The notes under the pieces: generated by a model | What the model was told of the DNA's origin: nothing | Database searches by the model: none | What the model saw: only the letters and a program-made list of their open reading frames with translations | Position numbers and translations under genes: made by a program | In this document: positions 36,699 to 45,096 of the stretch, in pieces | Layout: the number at the start of each line of letters is the position of its first letter | Position numbering within the stretch: position 1 is the first letter of the stretch | Assembly: GCF_900155985.1 (NCBI RefSeq) | Contig: NZ_FTMA01000013.1 | Location: 1-46,427, forward strand | DNA length: 46,427 bases | Source of the DNA: Maribacter ulvicola | GTDB taxonomy: Bacteria; Bacteroidota; Bacteroidia; Flavobacteriales; Flavobacteriaceae | Reading direction: 5' to 3'

Positions 36699-37967
36699 AT
36701 GAAGAAAGAATCAACTAGTAGAAGAACTTTTGTAAAAAAGTCTCTAGTGGCAGCTGCAGGTATCAGTATTATACCAAGACATGTAATGGGCGGCACTAAT
36801 TTTATTCCACCAAGTGATCAATTGACGAAAGCTGTGATAGGTGTTGGTGGCATGGGCCAAGGTCATTTAACATATGAAGGAACCCGACTTTTAGCTATTT
36901 GTGATGCAGATGCTAACCATTTGTCCAATACACTTCAAAAAGTAGGAAATAGTGTAAAAGGTTATCGTGATTTTAGGGAAGTTTTACAAAGGCCTGATAT
37001 TGATATTGTACATATAGCAACCCCTCCACATTGGCATGGATTAATGAGTATAATGGCAGCCGAAGCAGGTAAGGATGTATGGTGTGAAAAACCGATGACC
37101 AGAACTATTGGCGAAGGTAAGAAGGTAGTAGAGGCTATGCGTTTACATGGTAAAATGTTTCGTTTGAATACATGGTTTCGTTTTCAGGATAATTTTTATG
37201 GTATGGGCACACCCGTAAAAAAACTTAAAAAAGTTGTGGATAGTGGTGCCTTAGGATGGCCGTTAAAAGTAACGATCAGCGGAGTAACAGGTTTTAATTG
37301 GAAATTTTATTGGGTTGGTAAGGAAAACCTAAAACCTGAGCCGGTACCACAAGAACTGGACTATAATATGTGGTTGGGTCCTGCACCTGAGAAACCTTAT
37401 AACCCACATAGAGTTCATAGTACTTTTAGAGGATATTGGGATTATGATGGAGGTGGATTAGGAGATATGGGGCAGCATTATATAGACCCTGTTCAATATT
37501 TCTTAGGTAAAGATGGAACAAGTCCTGTGAAGGTGGAGGTAGATGCTCCAGAACAACATTATGATGCCATAGGTACATGGCGAAAAATAGTGTATACCTA
37601 TGCCGATGGATGTCAGATAATTTTAGATGGTGAAAATGCAGATAAAGATGCCGCGTACATTGAGGGACCAGATGGAAAAATATATAATGGATTTAAGTCC
37701 ACAATACCTAATATTGAAGGATTTGTTAGTAGTTTACCAGATCCCGAAGAGCAGATAACCCAGTTTTCAGAATCAGTTAAAACCAGACAGAAATTTGCAT
37801 TGAACGAGGAGAATGGCCATAGATCGGCAACTGTCGTTAATATGGGTATTATAGCCTTACGCTTAGGACGAACTTTAGAATTTGATCCGGTAAAACAAGA
37901 ATTCATTAATGATGAAGAAGCCAATAGATTAATAAATCAACCAATGAGGTCCTCTTGGGCTTATTAA
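36699..37967 (+). CDS. Tat-exported Gfo/Idh/MocA-family sugar oxidoreductase
   Basis: 422 residues. Twin-arginine signal SRRTFVKK (Arg8-Arg9) with SLVAAAGISII shows export in folded form with its cofactor. Rossmann motif GVGGMGQGH (~46-54), then CEKPM with catalytic Lys131. The substrate domain has GGGLGDMGQHYIDPVQY with Asp256 and His260 in the usual catalytic pair positions. Family members oxidise or reduce sugar hydroxyls with a tightly held NAD(P). Periplasmic forms beside DUF1080 proteins make 3-keto glycosides (known in Bacteroides). The next gene encodes two DUF1080 domains 25 bp away, so the pair is very probably one operon and one pathway. Sugar target unknown. Confidence 0.92.
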   Translation: MKKESTSRRTFVKKSLVAAAGISIIPRHVMGGTNFIPPSDQLTKAVIGVGGMGQGHLTYEGTRLLAICDADANHLSNTLQKVGNSVKGYRDFREVLQRPDIDIVHIATPPHWHGLMSIMAAEAGKDVWCEKPMTRTIGEGKKVVEAMRLHGKMFRLNTWFRFQDNFYGMGTPVKKLKKVVDSGALGWPLKVTISGVTGFNWKFYWVGKENLKPEPVPQELDYNMWLGPAPEKPYNPHRVHSTFRGYWDYDGGGLGDMGQHYIDPVQYFLGKDGTSPVKVEVDAPEQHYDAIGTWRKIVYTYADGCQIILDGENADKDAAYIEGPDGKIYNGFKSTIPNIEGFVSSLPDPEEQITQFSESVKTRQKFALNEENGHRSATVVNMGIIALRLGRTLEFDPVKQEFINDEEANRLINQPMRSSWAY

Positions 37968-37992
37968 TTAACATATTTTAGATTTAAGAAAC

Positions 37993-40900
37993 ATGAATAG
38001 ATTTTATAAGATGATGAGCGTGCTAATGCTGATGCTTTGTACGTTGGTTGCGAGCGCTCAAGATAATAGAACCTTAGATACTAAGGTAGCGGACATACTA
38101 ATGCAGTTACCAACGAAAGAACTTGGTCATGCAAATAGTTTGATGGAAGAAATAATTGGGTTGAATGAAGAAGGTATTTTAAAAATTACCAATAAACTGG
38201 TTTCACTTGGAAGTGGAGATGATACTAAAGCTAGATATGCTATAAATAGTTTAGCCATCTATAGCGGAGGTTTAAAATCAAAGGATAAAAACGAGTTAGT
38301 AGAAAAATCTTTATTGAAAGCGTTAGCGTTGGCCACTGATAAAGAAGTGAAAACCTTTTTAATAAATTGTCTAATTTATGCAGGAACGGATACCAGTGTT
38401 TCAACATTAGAGAAATATTTAAAAAATAAGGATCTTTATAAGCCATCTTTGGCTTCACTGGTTTCAATAGGTACTACGAATGCTGCCTTGGCTATAAAAA
38501 ATAATGTTAGCGCAAATGATAGCCACAAGCAGGCATCATTTATTGAGGCTTTGGGAGTTTTACAGTTTACGCCGGCAATAGAACTTTTAAAGGAGGGTGC
38601 AACTTCTACATCTATATTGGTAAGAAAAAAGTCTCTAATGGCCTTGGCCGTAATAACAAGTCCGGATTCTTATGAGATCTTGGAAAAGGCCGTTGAAGAT
38701 TCTAAATACACACTTGATGAAACAGAGAGTATTCTCGCTTTTATTGAATTTGGTAACAGATTGCAAAAAGCAGGTAATAAATCCCTAAGTAATTCGGTAG
38801 CAAGAGAATTGCTTAAAAATTGTAAGGCAGTTTCACAATTACATTTTAGATCTGCAGGGGTACATATCCTTACTGCAAACGAAGGGGCATCTTTTACTAA
38901 AACCCTACTTAAAGAGTCTAAAAATAAAAATGTTGCCTATGTTGGTGCAGTTTTAAATACTTCAGGTTCAGAATTAACTATTTCAGAAATATTACAATGG
39001 ACAAAGAGATATAGAAAATCAACTGTACAAACTAAGTCTCTTATTATTAATATGTTAAGAGAGAGTGACGAGCCAGTTGTTTTTGATAAAGTCATCTTGA
39101 TGGCAGTCGAAGATAAAGAAGAGTCCGTGCGTCTATCAGGTATTAAAGCTTTGGCATATCAACCTAAAAATAAAGCACTACCAATATTGTTCAAAAGTTT
39201 GCGTTCTGCTAATTCTAATGAAGAATATACAGCAATAGAAAAAACAATCTTAAGATTGTGCGATGATAGCGATACAGCGTTAATTGCAAGCGAGATTGAA
39301 AATCTAAAAGGTAAAGGCAAAGTAGTATTGATAAATGTTCTGGCTGCGAGACATGCCACAGAACAGTTTGATACGGTGTTGACGACGTTAAGTTCAAATA
39401 ATGACATAGTTTTAAATGCCGCCTACATGGCGTTGCCATATGTTTCTTCAGAGAAGGACTTTTCTGCACTAATTAATTTGCTAGAAAACACTACAGTTGT
39501 AGCATACGTAAAACATACACAAGATGCTATTATAAATATTTTGAATAGTAGTAAAGGAGCTTATAATGAACAGGTCTTCAAAATTTATAACGACACAAAG
39601 GATAAGTCGAAAGTACTACCTGTTTTAGCTGCGCTGAATACCGATGAGGCTTTAGAATTAGTTTCACAAGTATTATCAAAAGGAAGCAAAGAGGAGAAAA
39701 TTATAGCTCTAAATGCATTGGCAAACTGGAAGAGCAACGCTGTCTTACCCTATTTGTTTAAAGCGGTAAAACAAAGTTCTAGTAGTGATTTAAGAGAAAG
39801 TGCTTTTAATAATTACCTGACTAAAGTTGGCAAGTCAGATTATCCGGTCGACCAAAAATTGCTTTTGGTAAGAAAGTTAATGTCAGAAGCTAAAACTACC
39901 TCAGAAAAGAAACGAATAATTGCTGCCGCAGGTAACATTAAAACATTTTTATCATTAGTATTCGTTGCTGATTATTTAAACGAAAAAGAGTTGCTTACCA
40001 CGGTTTCAAATACAGCTATTGCCATAGCATTACCGACTCCCGGAGAAGACAATGGCTTAAGTGGAGAAGTAGTTAGGGATATTGTTTCTAGAAGTATAAA
40101 TAATCTAACAGGTCCTGATAGTCAATATATTAAAATTGATGTAAAAGAGTTTTTAGACAAAATGTCTGAAGAGAAAGGTTTTGTATCCATATTTAATGGA
40201 CAGGATTTTTCTGGATGGGAAGGATTGGTACACAACCCCATTGCCCGTTCTAAAATGTCAACTAGAAAATTAGCGCAAGAACAAGCCAAGGCCAATAAAC
40301 AGATGATGAAAGATTGGTATATTGAAAATGGGGTTATCGGCTTTAGAGGAGAAGGATATAATAACATTTGTACCGTTAAAGATTATGGTGATTTTGAAAT
40401 GTTGGTAGATTGGAAAATTACTAACGGTGGTGATAGTGGTATTTATCTAAGAGGAACACCACAAGTTCAAATATGGGACATAGCCAGAGTAGAAGTGGGA
40501 GCACAAGTAGGATCAGGCGGGTTATATAATAATCAAAAACATGAAAGCAAGCCATTAGTAGTAGCGGATAACCCAATTAATGATTGGAATACGTTTAGAA
40601 TTAAAATGGTTGGTGAACGTGTTACTGTTCATTTAAACGGAGTCTTGGTTACCGATAATGTGGTTTTAGAAAACTATTGGGATAGAAAGCAGGCTATTTT
40701 TATGAAAGAAGCTATAGAACTACAGGCTCATGGCGAAGATTTAGGATTTAGAAATATATATGTCAGAGAAATAAGTTCTGGTGAGGATCAATTAACTGAA
40801 GCAGAACGAAAAGAAGGTTTTAAATCTTTATTAAACGGTAAAAATTTGGACCATTGGATTGGAAATAAGAAAGATTATGTCATGGAAAATAATGAATTGT

Positions 40901-41394
40901 TGGTGCGCCCAGAAAGAGGTGGTCATGGCAATCTTTTTACGGCCGAAGAATATGCTGATTTTATTTTTAGATTTGATTTTAAATTGACGCCTGGCGCTAA
41001 CAATGGTTTAGGAATTCATGCACCACTAAAGGGAGATGTGGCCTATGAGGGCAAAGAATTACAAATATTGGATGATACTGCAGATATTTATGCAAATCTA
41101 AAACCTTATCAATATCATGGTTCGGTATATGGTATTATTGCTGCTAAACGGGGAGCTTTGAACCCTGTAGGAGAATGGAACTCACAAGAAGTTATTGTAA
41201 AAGGTAGTCACATAAAAATCACCTTAAATGGTAAAGTAATCGTAGATGGTGACTACAAGGAAGCTTCTAAAAATGGTACTGCGGATCATAAAGAACACCC
41301 GGGATTAAATAGAAACAGTGGACACATTGGTTTTCTAGGGCATGGTGCTGAATTGGCATTTAGAAATATTAGAATTAAAGATTTGAGTAACTAA
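37993..41394 (+). CDS. HEAT-repeat protein with two DUF1080 (3-keto-glycoside hydrolase/lyase) domains
   Basis: 1133 residues. Signal peptide ~1-23 (LMLMLCTLVASAQ). HEAT-like helical repeats run from ~30 to 700 (e.g. SVRLSGIKALAYQPKNKALP, EKIIALNALANWKSNAVLPY). Two DUF1080/3-keto-disaccharide hydrolase jelly rolls follow: ~725-935 (FVSIFNGQDFSGWEG, ITNGGDSGIYLRGTPQVQIWD, FRNIYVREI) and ~940-1132 (FKSLLNGKNLDHWIG, LTPGANNGLGIHAP, ELQILDD, LAFRNIRIKDL). The domains cleave glycosidic bonds after C3 oxidation, the reaction partner of the Gfo/Idh enzyme upstream. Two different copies in one chain suggest two linkages or two steps. The HEAT part may be a scaffold. A strong terminator follows 124 bp after the stop. 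Confidence 0.88.
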   Translation: MNRFYKMMSVLMLMLCTLVASAQDNRTLDTKVADILMQLPTKELGHANSLMEEIIGLNEEGILKITNKLVSLGSGDDTKARYAINSLAIYSGGLKSKDKNELVEKSLLKALALATDKEVKTFLINCLIYAGTDTSVSTLEKYLKNKDLYKPSLASLVSIGTTNAALAIKNNVSANDSHKQASFIEALGVLQFTPAIELLKEGATSTSILVRKKSLMALAVITSPDSYEILEKAVEDSKYTLDETESILAFIEFGNRLQKAGNKSLSNSVARELLKNCKAVSQLHFRSAGVHILTANEGASFTKTLLKESKNKNVAYVGAVLNTSGSELTISEILQWTKRYRKSTVQTKSLIINMLRESDEPVVFDKVILMAVEDKEESVRLSGIKALAYQPKNKALPILFKSLRSANSNEEYTAIEKTILRLCDDSDTALIASEIENLKGKGKVVLINVLAARHATEQFDTVLTTLSSNNDIVLNAAYMALPYVSSEKDFSALINLLENTTVVAYVKHTQDAIINILNSSKGAYNEQVFKIYNDTKDKSKVLPVLAALNTDEALELVSQVLSKGSKEEKIIALNALANWKSNAVLPYLFKAVKQSSSSDLRESAFNNYLTKVGKSDYPVDQKLLLVRKLMSEAKTTSEKKRIIAAAGNIKTFLSLVFVADYLNEKELLTTVSNTAIAIALPTPGEDNGLSGEVVRDIVSRSINNLTGPDSQYIKIDVKEFLDKMSEEKGFVSIFNGQDFSGWEGLVHNPIARSKMSTRKLAQEQAKANKQMMKDWYIENGVIGFRGEGYNNICTVKDYGDFEMLVDWKITNGGDSGIYLRGTPQVQIWDIARVEVGAQVGSGGLYNNQKHESKPLVVADNPINDWNTFRIKMVGERVTVHLNGVLVTDNVVLENYWDRKQAIFMKEAIELQAHGEDLGFRNIYVREISSGEDQLTEAERKEGFKSLLNGKNLDHWIGNKKDYVMENNELLVRPERGGHGNLFTAEEYADFIFRFDFKLTPGANNGLGIHAPLKGDVAYEGKELQILDDTADIYANLKPYQYHGSVYGIIAAKRGALNPVGEWNSQEVIVKGSHIKITLNGKVIVDGDYKEASKNGTADHKEHPGLNRNSGHIGFLGHGAELAFRNIRIKDLSN

Positions 41395-41518
41395 AATGAA
41401 TGTTAAAAATGACACTATCCTCATAAGTGTATAATTTCAAAATAATAAGATTAAGTAATTTATAGCTTAAACTTGTTTTGAAGTAGTATCTCATAAAGAG
41501 TGTAGGTTAAGAATAGCG

Positions 41519-41553
41519 AGGGTTCGGCTTTTATCTAAAGTCGAACCCTTTTT
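41519..41553 (+). terminator. Intrinsic terminator after HEAT-DUF1080 gene
   Basis: 12-bp stem with one G-T pair (41520-41531 and 41537-41548), 5-nt loop, then TTTTT. Ends the last PUL transcript. Confidence 0.9.
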
Positions 41554-42067
41554 GACATATCATTAAGAACCGATTTAAGAATATACTTGGATTACGAACT
41601 AACATTTACCATATTTTGGTAACCTAGCTTATAGCCAAAATATACTGATTTCATAACGGCATCTTCGGTTGGGAAAATAATTGGCTTTTGTATAATTACT
41701 TTTTTTTGTTTAGCTTTTTATAAGATTTTTAGTGTAAATCATAATTTTTATTTTAATAGAAAACCATAGAATTTTTTAAACTAATTAATAATTGTTTTCT
41801 CATTATATGTAGAGTTTTATATAAACTATCGCAAGTTCGAAGAACTTGGACTTGTATTTTTTTCTATTATTAATTGAATTTCTTTTTGATGTAACCCTTA
41901 TGGAGGTTGACTTCCTTGTTGTTTTAAAGTTAAACCTAGTTTTTTTGAGGTCTTCGTTTATTTTTGGGAAGCTTATCTACATTACCTTTTACAAATTTTT
42001 TAAAAGTATTTTTACTTTATTACTCTTTTAATCACTTTATATATCCTTTTGGCTTTATAAGTATGTG

Positions 42068-42098
42068 AAATCTCAGATTAATATTTAATCTGAGATTT
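42068..42098. terminator. Perfect hairpin downstream of OmpA gene
   Basis: Perfect 13-bp inverted repeat (42068-42080 and 42086-42098), 5-nt loop. It sits 111 bp past the minus-strand OmpA stop. It lacks a clear U-run on that strand, so terminator function is only likely, or it may work through processing. Confidence 0.5.
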
Positions 42099-42208
42099 TA
42101 TAACTTTAATATTTCATATGAAAATGTCGTTTGCCATCTTAAGTTTCATGTTATATTCCATTTTAACTACTGAATTTGGAAATTATATTAAAGAAAAATG
42201 TAATGTAC

Positions 42209-44137
42209 TTACCTAATAATAATGAATTCTGACCTACGATTTAGTTCATGTTCTGTATCTGAACATGAAGAATTGTTAGTGCATAAATTAATTAATTTAC
42301 TTTCTCCATAACCAATTCCGACTAATCTAGATTTTGAAACTCCTTGCGAAACTAAATAGCCTACTGTGGCTTTTGCTCTCTTCGTAGACAAACGTTGATT
42401 GTATTTATCTCCCGCTCTAGAATCTGTATGTGATCTAATTTCAATTTTTGATAAAGGGTACTGTTTCATATATGCGATGACTTTTTCAAGTATTACTTTG
42501 GCATCCGCACGTATAGAATGTTTATCTAAATCAAAGTAAATAGGATTTAGTTGTAATGATTTGGCTAGATCTGTTCCCGAGATTTCTTCTATAAGAGTAG
42601 ATTTCAAGAAGATTTCTAATGTATCCTCTATATGGATTGACACTTTGTTTTCTTCATAATCTATTTTTGAAGCGATAATTTTGTAATTATCATTTTCGCA
42701 TGGTACTTCAAATTGAAATCCACCATCAGAGTTTGTAACCGTTTTTGATAGTACATCTCCGTTATCACCTACTAACTGCAAATCTACTCGGGCAATAATT
42801 TCGTTTGTTTTTAGATCTTTTACTTTTCCATTAATTTGGGAGTAACAATTAAAATCCAATTTTTTATATTCTACAAAACTATATATATCATCGCTTCCAA
42901 TACCACCATCACGATTAGATGCAAAAAAACCTTTCTGTTTACCTTCGTCTATAACGAAGGAAAAATCATCTTGCTCGCTGTTAAGTGGTTTTCCAAGATT
43001 GTGTATAACGGCTTTCTCTTTGTTATCTATTTTAGCAGCAAACATATCAAGTCCGCCTAATCCTGGATGTCCGTCTGAAGCAAAATATAAAATACCGGAT
43101 TCTGTTATGAAAGGAAAAGTTTCTCTAGCTTCAGTATTTATGGAACTACCCATATTTACGGGTATTCCGAAATCGCCATCTGAGTTTATATCTACAACAA
43201 AAATGTCTGAAGCGCCAAGAGTTCCTTCCATATCAGAAGCAAAATATAACTTACTCTCATCAGTATTTAATGAGGGGTGGGCTGTGGAGTAATCATCTCC
43301 ATTGAAAGGAAGTTCTGTAATTGCACCCCATTCACCATTTATTTTAGTTGCTTTATAAATTTTTAGTCTACTTATGCCTTCTTTATCACGAGAAAATCTA
43401 CCATTTTCTGAGTTGTTGCGAGTAAAATACATAGTAGTACCATCTTTACTAAAAGCAGTAGATGATTCATGGGTTTTTTTGTTTATATTTTTCGAAAGTT
43501 TTTTTGTGTTTAAGAAAGAACCATCTTCGGTAATTTGCGAAGTATAGAGATTTAAGAACGGTTTATTGTTCCATTCGTGTACATTACTCGAAGTAAAACG
43601 AGTATCTCTGGCAGTAGCAAAAATTAAATTTTCATTATATAAAGAAGGCGAAAAGTCAGATTCTTTTGAATTGATTGCTATATTCTCTATCTTATATCTG
43701 TTTGAATTTAGTTCTATATCTTTTAAATAGTCATAAGTTTTTCTAAATTTTTGAACACGCCCATCTTTTACTTTTGCTAACTCAAATTTTTTCATCCATT
43801 CAAAAGATTCATCGTATTTTTTGAGCGATTTTAATGATTGTGCATACCTATAAAGGTACTCTGGGTCAATTGAACTACTTTCTAGTTCAAAAAGTTGTTT
43901 GTACCAATTGGTTGCCTTATCATATCTGGCATTTAGATAATACGCATTTCCCAGTTTCTTATAAATTTTTTCATCTGAAAATCCATCTTTTACTAAATCT
44001 TCATAAGATGCTATTGCTTCAAAAAAAGAATAGTTTTCAAACTTCTCTTCAGCTCTTTTTTCTTTATTACTTTGAGAAAAAGCGAAACAACAAACTGTGA
44101 GTAGTATTAGTGTACTTTTTATTTTTTGTGATTTCAT
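42209..44137 (-). CDS. OmpA-family protein with TPR and PD40 repeats (T9SS/gliding-associated type)
   Basis: 642 residues. Signal peptide ~1-21 (ILLTVCCFAFSQ). TPR helices (~25-130; YKKLGNAYYLNARYDKATNW), a PD40/WD40-like propeller (~150-420; SLNTDESKLYFASDMEG, ILYFASDGHPGLGGLDMF, DEGKQKGFFASNRDGGIGSD), a carboxypeptidase-regulatory-like domain (~432-505) and an OmpA C-terminal domain (~528-642; IYFDLDKHSIRADA, IRSHTDSRAGDKYNQRLSTK) that binds peptidoglycan. The layout is that of OmpA/PorE-like partners encoded beside PorP/SprF and CHU_C-type cargo in Bacteroidota. It is 4 bp from the upstream PorP gene, so they are one operon. Confidence 0.9.
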   Translation of the reverse strand: MKSQKIKSTLILLTVCCFAFSQSNKEKRAEEKFENYSFFEAIASYEDLVKDGFSDEKIYKKLGNAYYLNARYDKATNWYKQLFELESSSIDPEYLYRYAQSLKSLKKYDESFEWMKKFELAKVKDGRVQKFRKTYDYLKDIELNSNRYKIENIAINSKESDFSPSLYNENLIFATARDTRFTSSNVHEWNNKPFLNLYTSQITEDGSFLNTKKLSKNINKKTHESSTAFSKDGTTMYFTRNNSENGRFSRDKEGISRLKIYKATKINGEWGAITELPFNGDDYSTAHPSLNTDESKLYFASDMEGTLGASDIFVVDINSDGDFGIPVNMGSSINTEARETFPFITESGILYFASDGHPGLGGLDMFAAKIDNKEKAVIHNLGKPLNSEQDDFSFVIDEGKQKGFFASNRDGGIGSDDIYSFVEYKKLDFNCYSQINGKVKDLKTNEIIARVDLQLVGDNGDVLSKTVTNSDGGFQFEVPCENDNYKIIASKIDYEENKVSIHIEDTLEIFLKSTLIEEISGTDLAKSLQLNPIYFDLDKHSIRADAKVILEKVIAYMKQYPLSKIEIRSHTDSRAGDKYNQRLSTKRAKATVGYLVSQGVSKSRLVGIGYGESKLINLCTNNSSCSDTEHELNRRSEFIIIR

Positions 44138-44141
44138 TACT

Positions 44142-45086
44142 TTAAAAGAATCTTGGTGTTAGTACTTTGTTGTAGCGTGTTTTAAACTCATATCTTAAGA
44201 AGACTTCAAAAGAACCATCATTGAAGGCGGTATTACCTAGGTCGGTAGTTTCTTTGTCATATGCAAGTCCTAACATTAATTGATCTGTTATTTGCATTCC
44301 TATTAGTGCACTTAGTGCAGCACTCCATCTATAAGCTGTTCCAAATGAAAACTTATCCCGTAATAAAAATGTTGCAGAAAGATCAGCTTGTAATGGAGCG
44401 CCTTGTACGGCTTTAAAAAGTGCGGCGGGTTTTATTTTCCAATCATAATTAAGATCAAAAACATAACCAGAAATAAAGTATAAATTAATTCTTTCTTGTG
44501 CTAAGAATGAAGTTCCTCCATTTTCACCAGATCTATCAAAATGTTCGGTCTCCAAAAAGTTGGGTATAGAGAATCCTGCATAAAACTTTTCCGTATGATA
44601 ATAGACACCCGCTCCAAAGTTTGGAGAGAATTTTTTGTCAATATTTGTTGGAGTACCAAGATTGTTTTCGGCTTGGTAATTTCGTAATTGATTAAAGTTA
44701 ACATTTAAAAAATGCCCCCCAGCTTTTAGTCCAAAAGAAAGTTTTCCCTCATTAGAAAATGGGATACTGTATGAGAAAACACCATCAAAGTAAGTATCTT
44801 GATTGGTGCCATTTCCAATTTCATCATTTACAATTGACAAACCGATACCTACTCGTTCTGAAACAGGTGTATTAAAGTTCAACGTTTGAGTTGTGGGCGC
44901 ACCATCTAAACCTACCCATTGAGAACGATGTAGGGCAGCAATACTAAAAACTCCTCTTGAGCCAGCGTAAGCAGGATTTATAGCTAATGTATTATACATG
45001 TATTGGGTATATTGCGCATCTTGTTGTGCTTGTATTCCAAAACTGGCAATAAACAATAGTATAAATGATATATATATGTTTTTCAT
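44142..45086 (-). CDS. PorP/SprF-like type IX secretion-associated outer-membrane protein
   Basis: 314 residues from ATG at 45086; an upstream extension to 45143 would give a poor n-region and overlap the preceding gene. Signal peptide ~1-21 (FILLFIASFGIQAQ). The family hallmark QDAQYTQYMYNTLAINPAYAG is followed by SRGVFSIAALHRSQWVGLDG and PTTQTLNFNTPVSE, then beta-barrel strands to the end. SprF-like proteins are each needed for secretion or surface placement of a partner with a CHU_C end. The preceding gene encodes exactly such a protein, 10 bp away, making it the likely client. Confidence 0.92.
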   Translation of the reverse strand: MKNIYISFILLFIASFGIQAQQDAQYTQYMYNTLAINPAYAGSRGVFSIAALHRSQWVGLDGAPTTQTLNFNTPVSERVGIGLSIVNDEIGNGTNQDTYFDGVFSYSIPFSNEGKLSFGLKAGGHFLNVNFNQLRNYQAENNLGTPTNIDKKFSPNFGAGVYYHTEKFYAGFSIPNFLETEHFDRSGENGGTSFLAQERINLYFISGYVFDLNYDWKIKPAALFKAVQGAPLQADLSATFLLRDKFSFGTAYRWSAALSALIGMQITDQLMLGLAYDKETTDLGNTAFNDGSFEVFLRYEFKTRYNKVLTPRFF

Positions 45087-45096
45087 GTTATTTTTA

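Larger units (their letters stand above)
41395..42208. other. Non-coding region between the glycan locus and the T9SS-linked genes
   Basis: 814 bp. Contains a strong terminator (41519-41553) and a hairpin (42068-42098). A 61-codon frame from 41846 is Phe/Leu-rich, starts with TTG and is judged a chance ORF. Marks the right boundary of the PUL. Confidence 0.55.

Noticed and set aside
786..41394. Recent horizontal transfer of the locus as an island
   Set aside because: No integrase, transposase, tRNA end, flanking direct repeats or obvious change in base use was seen.
786..41394. Sulfated fucan/fucoidan PUL as the main interpretation
   Set aside because: GH29 and sulfatases fit, but no fucan endo-hydrolase is visible and PNGase plus GH92 would be unexplained. 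Kept as an alternative only.
41846..42031. 61-codon Phe/Leu-rich frame
   Set aside because: TTG start and T-rich DNA explain it; no signal peptide plus domain pattern, no conserved motif.
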